DNA of 6,615 nucleotides from Candidatus Hodarchaeota archaeon (GTDB lineage: Archaea > Asgardarchaeota > Heimdallarchaeia > Hodarchaeales > Hodarchaeaceae). A model generated the notes under the pieces. The model was given only the letters and a program-made list of their open reading frames with translations. It did not search any database and was not told the origin of the DNA. The stretch covers positions 1-6,615 of the forward strand of contig JAUUVJ010000235.1 of the NCBI GenBank assembly GCA_030589605.1, given 5' to 3'. The position numbers and the translations under genes are program-made. The stretch's first letter is position 1. The number at the start of each line of letters is the position of its first letter. Below are positions 1 through 5,658 of the stretch, one piece after another.

Positions 1-63
1 AAATGTCCAAAATGTGATAAGAAAACCATAGAAAAGAAATATTGGAAAAAGAAAAAGGATTAG
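1..63 (+). CDS. 3' end of a CDS with a CPxC zinc-ribbon-like tail (partial)
   Basis: Frame 1 is open from the first base to a TAG at 61-63 and gives 20 residues, beginning KCPKCDKKTIEKKYW and ending in a lysine-rich tail. The CPKC pair is typical of one knuckle of a zinc ribbon, and the basic tail suggests a nucleic-acid- or ribosome-associated protein. The other two forward frames hit stops within the first 30 bases. The gene starts left of the window, so the rest of the protein, its family and its function cannot be given. The call rests on one CxxC motif plus an open frame. A chance open frame of 20 codons is possible but less likely given the motif. Confidence 0.55.
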   Translation, partial: KCPKCDKKTIEKKYWKKKKD

Positions 64-125
64 GGAGTTCCTTTCTTCTCTTTACCAATACATATATAAT
101 ATTTAAATTATAATCAAATTACATA

Positions 126-133
126 TTATAAAA
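126..133 (+). promoter_or_regulatory. TATA-like box upstream of the 126-residue hypothetical gene
   Basis: The sequence TTATAAAA sits at the right edge of a very AT-rich stretch (about 91-133), between the TAG at 61-63 and the ATG at 193. With normal archaeal spacing, transcription would begin near 155-160, leaving a leader of about 35 bases with no clear Shine-Dalgarno site. Other AT-rich octamers at 92-110 could serve equally well, so the exact box is uncertain. Confidence 0.35.
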
Positions 134-192
134 GCCAATTTACCTGTGCTGTTTAGTTAGCAAATCGAGTGAGAATATGGTTGTGAAAACAC

Positions 193-573
193 ATGGTTAA
201 TGAGGACTTGTTAAGAACATTGTTTGTGAAAAAATCATTAAAGAATAATGATAACGGTTTTCAATGTGAAATAAAAAACTCCATTTCTGATGCCACAATT
301 ATTGAACCTATCAAAGTAGAAATTAAGGGAGATTCAATAGAAGGCAAGGAAAAGTATAAAGAATTCATCATTGAGATTAATGCAGAGAAAATCGAGAATA
401 AGAGTATTAGTGAACAAACACCAGGCGATTTCTCTGTTAAATCAAAAGCAACGATGTATTTCAAACGAGATGAGCCTTTACCGGTCGGAAAATATAGAAT
501 TCGTTTTACCCGTCTTTTGACTGAAGAATATGGAGACATTCCCTTTTCAATGAAAGAACGAATCAGAGAATGA
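193..573 (+). CDS. Hypothetical protein, 126 aa, probably a small beta-rich domain
   Basis: The function is not recognised. The protein is rich in Lys and Glu, has no hydrophobic segment long enough for a membrane helix, and has no signal peptide, so it should be cytoplasmic. Alternating hydrophobic and charged stretches (for example IKVEIKGD, KEFIIEINAE, TMYFKRDE, KYRIRFTRL) suggest a single beta-sandwich-like domain. The opening, FVKKSLKNNDNGFQCEIKNSISDATI, resembles a small archaeal family that I recall only loosely as sometimes labelled HMG-CoA reductase in databases; nothing here resembles that enzyme, so I do not use the label. ATG 193 is the first start after an in-frame TGA at 184-186. 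The gene appears to be monocistronic, with an AT-rich promoter region before it and a hairpin/T-run across its stop codon. Coding status is supported by length, sensible composition and flanking signals, not by a known motif. Confidence 0.7.
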   Translation: MVNEDLLRTLFVKKSLKNNDNGFQCEIKNSISDATIIEPIKVEIKGDSIEGKEKYKEFIIEINAEKIENKSISEQTPGDFSVKSKATMYFKRDEPLPVGKYRIRFTRLLTEEYGDIPFSMKERIRE

Positions 574-606
574 AAATTCCCCTTACAAACTCCGATTCGT
601 GTTTTT
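558..606 (+). terminator. Stem-loop plus T-run overlapping the stop codon of the 126-aa gene
   Basis: The left arm ACGAATCAGAG (558-568) pairs with the right arm CTCCGATTCGT (590-600), with a single A/C mismatch and a loop of 21 bases. It is followed directly by GTTTTT (601-606). The TGA stop codon (571-573) lies in the loop and the left arm is coding sequence. The layout is that of an intrinsic-type terminator. Archaea mainly need the U-tract, so the stem may instead stabilise the 3' end of the message. Confidence 0.5.
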
Positions 607-660
607 AACATTTTATCTATTATTCTTTTCTGAATTATTAAATCAGTGACAATTTTTTTC

Positions 661-672
661 CTTGCAGGCAAG
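661..672. repeat. Short inverted repeat CTTGC-AG-GCAAG
   Basis: A 5-bp perfect dyad with a 2-base centre lies just after a run of seven T (653-659), in the spacer before the aminotransferase gene. It is short enough to be chance. It could be a small regulator site or part of a second transcript end for the upstream gene. Confidence 0.25.
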
Positions 673-705
673 TCTAGTTCAATTTAGTTTAATAATCGCG
701 GAGAA

Positions 706-731
706 TGCTTTACTTCTCTATATGTAAAGCA
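706..731. repeat. 8-bp inverted repeat TGCTTTAC/GTAAAGCA, candidate operator
   Basis: TGCTTTAC (706-713) and its exact reverse complement GTAAAGCA (724-731) flank a 10-base spacer, giving half-site centres 18 bases apart. That is under two helical turns, as expected for a dimeric helix-turn-helix regulator. It lies about 90 bases upstream of the aminotransferase-kinase operon. An alternative role as an RNA hairpin is possible, but no T-run follows. No regulator gene is visible in the window, so the role is inferred from symmetry and position only. Confidence 0.35.
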
Positions 732-780
732 ATATTATTAGTACACCAGAAAAATTCTTAAAGCATTAGAGACTTCTAAG

Positions 781-794
781 TTTTTAATTAAAAA
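781..794 (+). promoter_or_regulatory. Palindromic AT-rich TATA candidate for the aminotransferase-kinase operon
   Basis: This is a perfect 14-base palindrome, TTTTTAATTAAAAA, centred about 32 bases before ATG 820. It lies where an archaeal TATA box would sit for a nearly leaderless transcript. Flanking bases extend the symmetry imperfectly (TTCTAAG on the left, CTTAAGAA on the right), so a regulator could also bind here and occlude TBP. No Shine-Dalgarno motif precedes ATG 820, consistent with a short leader. Confidence 0.35.
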
Positions 795-819
795 TCTTAA
801 GAATGGTTGGAAAACAGAG

Positions 820-2190
820 ATGGATCAACAAGAGAGACTATTCACAGATAACGAAATACGTTCGTGGATTACAGGCGAGTTATCAGATGAAGAGATAAAA
901 ACTGTTCATAAAAAAAGCCTAGTCCCCTTTTATGATCAAATTTGGGTAACTGGGAAAGGTGCATACCTTACTGATAGCAAAGGAAAAGAATATCTTGATT
1001 GTACAAGTCAAGCGTGGACTAGCAATATTGGTTTTTCTAACCCAGATGTGACTTTCGCGGTTCATGAGCAATTAAAAACTCTACAACATGTGAGATATGG
1101 ATTTCCTACCCCGCCAAGGGTCAGATTTATACATAAACTAACTAGTATCACTCCTGGGGATCTTAAAAAGATAGCTGTAAATGCTATGGGTGGTAGTGCA
1201 GCTATTGAAGCAGCTCTTCGTTTATCTATGCTTAATAAGCCTGGAGCAGAACATTTTTATACATTTACTCGAGCTTATCATGGTAGTACCTTAGCTACCA
1301 TGACCTTATCTACCCGATTTGCGGGTGTAACCCGGTTTAGACCGTGGGGCTTTGATCGTGTGTCTAAAATACCGTACCCTTATTGTTATCGATGTCCTAT
1401 GGGTCAAGAAAGTGAGAAAACGTGTCATTTAGAATGTTTAGAGCTTACTAAACAGATGATTGAATATGGTTCAGTTGACAAAGTCTGTGGAATAATTATG
1501 GAACCGATACAAGCCCCCGGTGGTCATATTCCAACACCAATGAGATATATGAAAGAATTGCGTAAATGGACAAAAGAAAATGGGATTTTTTTGATCTGGG
1601 ACGAATCTCAGCTTTTTACTCGGATTGGTTACTGGTTTTCTTCTGATTACTACAATGTTGTCCCAGATATCACTTGTTTGACCAAAGCTGTAGGTGGTGG
1701 ACTTCCTATGGGAGTTACTATCGCTAGAGATGATTTGAAAGGATTTAATTCTGCAGAGGAACACTCCACATTTGGTGCTAATCCTTTAATGTTTGCTTCT
1801 GGACTTGTCTTTCTAAATTATGTTGAAAAAGCTAATTTGCTGAAAAATACACGTGAACAAGGGGAGTATATCACCTCAAAATTAAAACAATTACAACAAA
1901 AATACGACGTAATTGGTGATATTCGTTGTCCAGGACTAATGATAGGAATTGAATTGATAAAAGATCCCGAGACAAAGGAACCTGCAAATGCACTTTGTTC
2001 TGATCTCATAGAAGAAGCAATGAATCAGGGAGTAATATTTGGTCATATGGCTCCTATATCTTCCGATAGTGGGAAACTGTTTAGAAATGTATGCAAAATC
2101 AAGCCCCCTTTGATAATCAGTAGAGAGGATTCTGATCATATATTAGAAGTATTTGAATCCGCTCTCGAAGAAGCAATGGATTATATGTAG
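820..2190 (+). CDS. Class-III PLP-dependent aminotransferase-fold enzyme (aminotransferase or phospho-lyase type)
   Basis: This is a 456-residue fold-type I PLP enzyme of the class-III (omega) aminotransferase family, at normal full length and expected to be a cytoplasmic dimer. Visible landmarks are: cofactor phosphate loop GGSAAIEA (124-131); YHG (153-155) for ring stacking; EPIQAPGG (228-235); WDESQ with Asp261, the pyridine-nitrogen partner; Schiff-base Lys289 in TKAVGGGLPMG; STFGANP with Thr317 from the partner subunit; and KIKPPL near the C-terminus. Three points are unusual. Ser263 replaces the usual Val/Ile of DEVQ. Lys426 stands where amino-acid transaminases normally have the carboxylate-binding Arg. 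Four Cys lie in a YCYRCP-centred cluster (189, 192, 202, 206). The Lys resembles phospho-lyase relatives, so the substrate should not be called GABA or ornithine. ATG 820 is the only in-frame ATG near the domain start. It is the first gene of an operon with the FGGY kinase 13 bases downstream. Confidence 0.93.
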   Translation: MDQQERLFTDNEIRSWITGELSDEEIKTVHKKSLVPFYDQIWVTGKGAYLTDSKGKEYLDCTSQAWTSNIGFSNPDVTFAVHEQLKTLQHVRYGFPTPPRVRFIHKLTSITPGDLKKIAVNAMGGSAAIEAALRLSMLNKPGAEHFYTFTRAYHGSTLATMTLSTRFAGVTRFRPWGFDRVSKIPYPYCYRCPMGQESEKTCHLECLELTKQMIEYGSVDKVCGIIMEPIQAPGGHIPTPMRYMKELRKWTKENGIFLIWDESQLFTRIGYWFSSDYYNVVPDITCLTKAVGGGLPMGVTIARDDLKGFNSAEEHSTFGANPLMFASGLVFLNYVEKANLLKNTREQGEYITSKLKQLQQKYDVIGDIRCPGLMIGIELIKDPETKEPANALCSDLIEEAMNQGVIFGHMAPISSDSGKLFRNVCKIKPPLIISREDSDHILEVFESALEEAMDYM

Positions 2191-2203
2191 AGATGATGAG
2201 AAG

Positions 2204-3799
2204 ATGAATGAGAAGATTTTCCTTGCTTATGATTTGGGAACCAGCAGTACAAAAGCAGTATTCATTACTAACAATATAGAAATCATTGATTCAGAAGTAG
2301 CACAATATGAAACTTTGTATCCTAAGAAAGGCTATGCTGAACAAGATCCTCAAGACTGGTGGCGTACTCTTGTTTCAACAACAAAAAAATTACTTGGTAA
2401 AACTGGCATTACTCCTGACCAGATCGCTGCCATAACTTTTAGTTCTCAGATGCAAGGAGTATTACCTGTTGATGAGCAGGGTACTCCATTAATGAATTGT
2501 ATGATTTGGTTGGATGGGCGTGGAGCTGAGTTTTTGCATAAAGTATACCCATGGCCACGAGTAATGGGGTATAATCCTTTCCGACTATTTTTAAAGTTTT
2601 TAAGAATAACTGGAGGGGCGCCTGGGTTAGCAGGCAAGGATGTCATTCCAAAAATAATTTGGTTAAAAGAAAAACATCCAGAAATATATCAAGGTACATA
2701 CAAATTTCTTGATGTAAAAGATTTTGTGATTTTTAAACTCACACAAGAAATGGCTACATCTACAGATCTTGCGTACATTTGGTGGTTGATGGATACACGA
2801 AAGAAAGATGGAAAAACTAGGAATGAATGGTCAAAAACTCTCTGTAAAACCTTTAAAATAGATATGGCGAAATTACCTGTAATAAAAAAGCCAACAGATA
2901 TCATTGGACCTTTAACAGAAGATGCTGCGAAAGAACTTGGCCTTATTCCAGGTATTCCTGTAGTTTGTAGTGCAGGAGACATGACAGGAGCTGCGATAGG
3001 TTCAGGGGCGGTCTTAGATGGAGAACTACATTGTCAAATTGGCACTAGCAGCTGGATAGCGGGGCACGTCTCAGATAGAAAAGTTGACATCAATCATTAT
3101 ACTGGTTGTGCTGGTAGTGCATTTTCTGACCAATTTTACCTTGTGACTGGACATCAAGAAATTGCTGGTGGTGCATTAGAATGGGCAAAAAATCAGGTAC
3201 TATATTCAAAAGAAGAACTACAAACCAAAGAAAAGAAGCAAATTTATGAGATTTTCGATGATTTAGTATCTAGCTGTGCACCTGGGGCCAAAGGAGAAGG
3301 AGGAACCCATTTAATGTTTATGCCTTGGTTTGCTGGAGAACGATGTCCTTTAGATGATGATCATGTCCGTGGGGGATTGATAAATTTGTCATTAGATCAT
3401 GATAGAAGACATATTCTTCGTGCAGTCTTTGAAGGAGTTGCTTTCAATGCTCGTTGGGCATTAGAAACAGTTGAAAAGCTTTATTCTCCAGTTGATTGGT
3501 TAGCGATTATTGGAGGAGGAGCAAAATCAAGTGTGTGGTGTCAAATTTATGCTGATGTAATGAACAAAACAATTCGTCGTGTAGCTGTCCCTCAGGAAGC
3601 TGGAGCTCTTGGAGCTGCGATTATTGCTAAAATGGCTATTGGTGAAATTGAGAATATTGAGGAAGTAAAGAATTATTGTCATTATGATAAGGAATTTTAT
3701 CCTAATCCAGATAATCGTAAGTTATATGATTTTCTGTTCAAAGAATTCAAAAAACTCTATAAACAAAACAGAAAATGGTTTAAACGGATGAATACGTAA
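2204..3799 (+). CDS. FGGY-family carbohydrate kinase, xylulokinase-like
   Basis: This 531-residue ATP-dependent sugar/polyol kinase has both actin-like halves complete. The N-terminal domain has the phosphate-binding loop AYDLGTSSTK (Asp10), SSQMQG and WLDGRG (102-107), then the TGGAPGLAGKD segment typical of a xylulokinase-like FGGY subfamily. The probable catalytic base is Asp259 in SAGDMTGAAIGSG. The C-terminal domain shows IGTSSWIAGH, GERCPLDDD (378-386), the signature region around EGVAFNARWALE, and the adenosine-site GGGAKSSVW (437-445). The start was set at ATG 2204, because the protein then opens MNEKIFLAYDLGTSS like its relatives. An in-frame ATG at 2153 would overlap the upstream gene by 38 bases and add 17 residues unlike the family. 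A GATGATGAG stretch before 2204 is at best a weak ribosome site. It is co-transcribed with the PLP enzyme. The family is certain; the substrate (xylulose, another ketose or polyol, or an amino alcohol) is not. Confidence 0.93.
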   Translation: MNEKIFLAYDLGTSSTKAVFITNNIEIIDSEVAQYETLYPKKGYAEQDPQDWWRTLVSTTKKLLGKTGITPDQIAAITFSSQMQGVLPVDEQGTPLMNCMIWLDGRGAEFLHKVYPWPRVMGYNPFRLFLKFLRITGGAPGLAGKDVIPKIIWLKEKHPEIYQGTYKFLDVKDFVIFKLTQEMATSTDLAYIWWLMDTRKKDGKTRNEWSKTLCKTFKIDMAKLPVIKKPTDIIGPLTEDAAKELGLIPGIPVVCSAGDMTGAAIGSGAVLDGELHCQIGTSSWIAGHVSDRKVDINHYTGCAGSAFSDQFYLVTGHQEIAGGALEWAKNQVLYSKEELQTKEKKQIYEIFDDLVSSCAPGAKGEGGTHLMFMPWFAGERCPLDDDHVRGGLINLSLDHDRRHILRAVFEGVAFNARWALETVEKLYSPVDWLAIIGGGAKSSVWCQIYADVMNKTIRRVAVPQEAGALGAAIIAKMAIGEIENIEEVKNYCHYDKEFYPNPDNRKLYDFLFKEFKKLYKQNRKWFKRMNT

Positions 3800-3860
3800 T
3801 AAATCAACAATTTTCAACGAATGATTCCTAATAATTCTTAAATCTCTTTGCAGCTTACCA

Positions 3861-3893
3861 TTTTTTAGTACATGCCTACTTTTTTCTTTCTTT
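3861..3893 (+). terminator. T-rich termination region after the aminotransferase-kinase operon
   Basis: Two pyrimidine runs, TTTTTT (3861-3866) and CTTTTTTCTTTCTTT (3879-3893), lie 60-95 bases after the kinase stop codon. Oligo-U tracts without a strong hairpin are the usual archaeal termination signal. No stable stem precedes them, so the call rests on the T-runs and position. Confidence 0.4.
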
Positions 3894-4027
3894 ATTACAA
3901 CTTAATCAAAATTTGCTTGAAACTTCCATGTATGGAAACAGAGTTGTGTTTTCTCTCTTTAATATTGGTAAAATTAAAGAATTTAGTGTTCTCAACTAAT
4001 TTCTTCTTAATTAAATGGGTACGTTCC

Positions 4028-4044
4028 CCTTTATCAAATAAAGG
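4028..4044. repeat. 17-base perfect dyad CCTTTAT-CAA-ATAAAGG
   Basis: This is a 7-bp perfect inverted repeat with a 3-base centre, about 85 bases upstream of the sensor gene start. A run of six T follows at 4053-4058, so as RNA it could form a small terminator-like hairpin for read-through from the left. As DNA it could be an operator. Its TTTATCAAA core recurs directly at 4056-4064, 26 bases on. Confidence 0.4.
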
Positions 4045-4096
4045 TTAAATCGTTTTTTATCAAACTTTTTATAGATAGGATTCAATGAAATGATAC

Positions 4097-4109
4097 AAAA
4101 TATATTTTT
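4097..4109 (+). promoter_or_regulatory. TATA-like box for the PAS sensor gene
   Basis: AAAATATATTTTT is centred about 27 bases before ATG 4130, the archaeal TATA-to-start spacing expected if the message is leaderless and begins at or next to that ATG. This spacing also favours ATG 4130 over the in-frame GTG at 4115, which would lie upstream of such a transcription start. Confidence 0.45.
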
Positions 4110-4129
4110 GCTAAGTGCTGAATTCAAAG

Positions 4130-5626
4130 ATGGGAAAATCAAATAAATCTTCCGAACAATTAATTCAAGAGCTAAACGCAGCTACTGAGACTATTGAACA
4201 ATTAGAGGTATTTAAATCGATAGTTGATAGAACGAATGATGGTATTGTCATTCTTCAAGAAGGAATCATAAAATACGCTAATCTGCGAATAGCTGATTTA
4301 ATTGGAGTGTCAATAAATGAGTTAATAGATTTTCCATTTAATAAGTACATACATCCTAGCGCTTTGCTCCCAATAAACCATTGGTTCCAACTACGTATGG
4401 ATCAATTACGTATGGATAGGATGTCTGAAAGTTCAATCCATGAAACTTTGCTATTACAACAGGATGGGTCTTCCATAGAAGTAGAGCTGAATGCAAGAAA
4501 CATTCCTTTCCAAAATAGTTCAGCAGATCTTATTCTTATTCGGAATCTATTGAGGATAAAAAAGTTAAATAAAAGAAAGATAACATCTTTAGCTTTTATT
4601 GAATCGGTTCCAGATTCGGTTTTTCTCTTTGATTCTGACTTAAATTTGATTGATGGCAACCCGGCTGGTTTTTGGGGCTTTACATATGGAAATGATCCAA
4701 ATGAAACCATTGGATTGAACTTAAAGGAGATGGTTCCAGGAATCGAAAAAACAGAGAGATATCAACAATATCTAAATGTTTTGAAAACTGGTCAACCTGT
4801 GATCATCAATGAATACGGTGTAAACACTGATAAAGGAATTAGATATTTTACTTCACGGGCTTTCAAGGTAGAAGAAGGATTAGGTATAATCACTACCGAT
4901 ATAACTGATTTGAAAGAAGCAGAATTTTCCTTAAAGCAAAGTCAAGAACAATTGAAGAAAGTTAAACGTGCAGAAGAACTTTATCATACTATGCAATCTC
5001 ATTTTATCAAAAATGACTTGCAGCGATTGTTATTATTCCTAGAAACGCTTCTTTTTCATCCATTACAGGATAATGATGAAAATATTCGAAATTCTATTGC
5101 AGTGTGTCACCATACATCTAAAACGATTGATAAGGTTAATTCAATCTTTAGAATATTACAATTATTATTTGAAGAGAGAAAATCGAGGGTCTCATTACTT
5201 TCTTTGGTGAAAGAAGTATCGGATACAACAATGATACATTTCAATATTGATGAAGCTAGTCTAGATAGACAGCTGTATTTGGATAATAATTTCAAAACTC
5301 TTCTATTAGAAATTTTTTCCTTTATTCATGAACAAAGAGGAAGAAACATTAGCATTTCTGGAAAATTAATCGAAAATGAACCTTGTTTCTTTAATATTAA
5401 AATAACTGATAATGATACTCCCCCTTTATCATTAGATGTCTGTAATCGTTTGATGATTGAAATAGAGGAAGAAAACTGGGAATTGCTTGGTCATCATATT
5501 GGTTTAACTTTAGCATCTGTCATTGCTCAGTATTATGGCGGAAGAATAACGATTCATCCAAAAGAAAAGACTGGAAATGATTTCATTATTCATTTACCTT
5601 ATAAATTAATCATCCCCAAAATCTAA
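4130..5626 (+). CDS. Soluble tandem-PAS sensor histidine kinase-like protein with degenerate ATP-binding domain
   Basis: The protein has 498 residues and no membrane segment, so it should be a cytoplasmic sensor. A short helical start (1-28) leads into PAS 1 (about 27-142, opening FKSIVDRTNDGIVILQEG) and PAS 2 (about 153-264, opening AFIESVPDSVFLFDSD and ending ITTDITDLKEAE). A coiled-coil linker (about 260-288) leads to an H-box, SHFIKNDLQ, with probable phosphoacceptor His291 in HxxxN context. The C-terminal GHKL-like domain keeps a G1-like DND (427-429), a G2-like GHHIGLTLA (454-462) and a terminal YYGG...GNDFIIHLP. The N-box Asn is not visible in LLLEIFSFIHEQ (391-402), and G1 lacks its usual glycines. 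It may bind ATP weakly or act as a pseudokinase. PAS ligands are unknown, and no receiver domain or partner regulator is in the window. The start is ATG 4130; GTG 4115 would add five residues. A tandem QLRMD repeat lies in PAS 1. Confidence 0.85.
   Translation: MGKSNKSSEQLIQELNAATETIEQLEVFKSIVDRTNDGIVILQEGIIKYANLRIADLIGVSINELIDFPFNKYIHPSALLPINHWFQLRMDQLRMDRMSESSIHETLLLQQDGSSIEVELNARNIPFQNSSADLILIRNLLRIKKLNKRKITSLAFIESVPDSVFLFDSDLNLIDGNPAGFWGFTYGNDPNETIGLNLKEMVPGIEKTERYQQYLNVLKTGQPVIINEYGVNTDKGIRYFTSRAFKVEEGLGIITTDITDLKEAEFSLKQSQEQLKKVKRAEELYHTMQSHFIKNDLQRLLLFLETLLFHPLQDNDENIRNSIAVCHHTSKTIDKVNSIFRILQLLFEERKSRVSLLSLVKEVSDTTMIHFNIDEASLDRQLYLDNNFKTLLLEIFSFIHEQRGRNISISGKLIENEPCFFNIKITDNDTPPLSLDVCNRLMIEIEEENWELLGHHIGLTLASVIAQYYGGRITIHPKEKTGNDFIIHLPYKLIIPKI
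4388..4417 (+). repeat. In-frame 15-bp tandem duplication within PAS 1 of the sensor gene
   Basis: CAACTACGTATGGAT (4388-4402) is followed immediately by CAATTACGTATGGAT (4403-4417), with one silent difference. Both encode Gln-Leu-Arg-Met-Asp (residues 87-91 and 92-96). It looks like a recent slippage duplication lengthening a helix or loop of the first PAS domain. Confidence 0.8.
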
Positions 5627-5658
5627 GAAAAAAGAAGCTTGATTTAAATCAAGCTTCT
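5627..5658 (-). terminator. Perfect palindrome plus U-run at the convergent gene junction
   Basis: Bases 5633-5658 form a perfect 26-base palindrome with half-site AGAAGCTTGATTT (5633-5645). It begins six bases after the sensor gene stop and runs through the GTPase stop codon (5649-5651) into its last two sense codons and the first base of the next. Read on the reverse strand, the stem is followed at once by a run of six T (5628-5633), an ideal terminator layout for the GTPase transcript. Read forward it has no downstream T-run, so it should act mainly in one direction, though the forward transcript could also fold. Confidence 0.6.

Larger units (their letters stand above)
3800..4129. other. 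330-base non-coding spacer between the kinase gene and the PAS sensor gene
   Basis: I find no plausible gene here on either strand; the sequence is AT-rich with frequent stops. It contains T-runs after the kinase (3861-3893), a short dyad TTCCAT-GT-ATGGAA (3924-3937), a 17-base dyad (4028-4044), a TTTATCAAA direct repeat (4030-4038 and 4056-4064) and a TATA-like box (about 4097-4109). The first part probably ends the aminotransferase-kinase transcript and the last 100 bases probably serve as control region for the sensor gene. Confidence 0.6.

Noticed and set aside
261..671. Reverse-strand open frame of 136 codons opposite the small hypothetical gene
   Set aside because: It lies antisense to a better-supported gene, runs through a terminator-like hairpin, has no domain-like pattern and an implausible Ile/Ser/Lys-rich composition.
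1471..1764. Reverse-strand open frame within the PLP enzyme gene
   Set aside because: It is fully contained in a gene with clear catalytic motifs and has no recognisable pattern of its own; a coding shadow.
2153..2203. An N-terminal extension of the FGGY kinase from an ATG at 2153
   Set aside because: It would overlap the PLP enzyme gene by 38 bases and add 17 residues unlike FGGY kinase starts. ATG 2204 gives the usual short lead into the DLGTSS loop.
2689..2982. Reverse-strand open frame within the kinase gene
   Set aside because: It overlaps the kinase core including its catalytic Asp region and shows no family signal; a coding shadow.
3924..3937. TTCCAT-GT-ATGGAA dyad as an operator or terminator
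   Set aside because: Only six pairs with a 2-base centre and no adjacent uninterrupted T-run; too short to separate from chance in AT-rich DNA.
4115..4129. GTG 4115 as the start of the PAS sensor gene
   Set aside because: It adds only five residues, has no ribosome site, and sits too close to the TATA-like box at 4097-4109. ATG 4130 fits the promoter spacing better.
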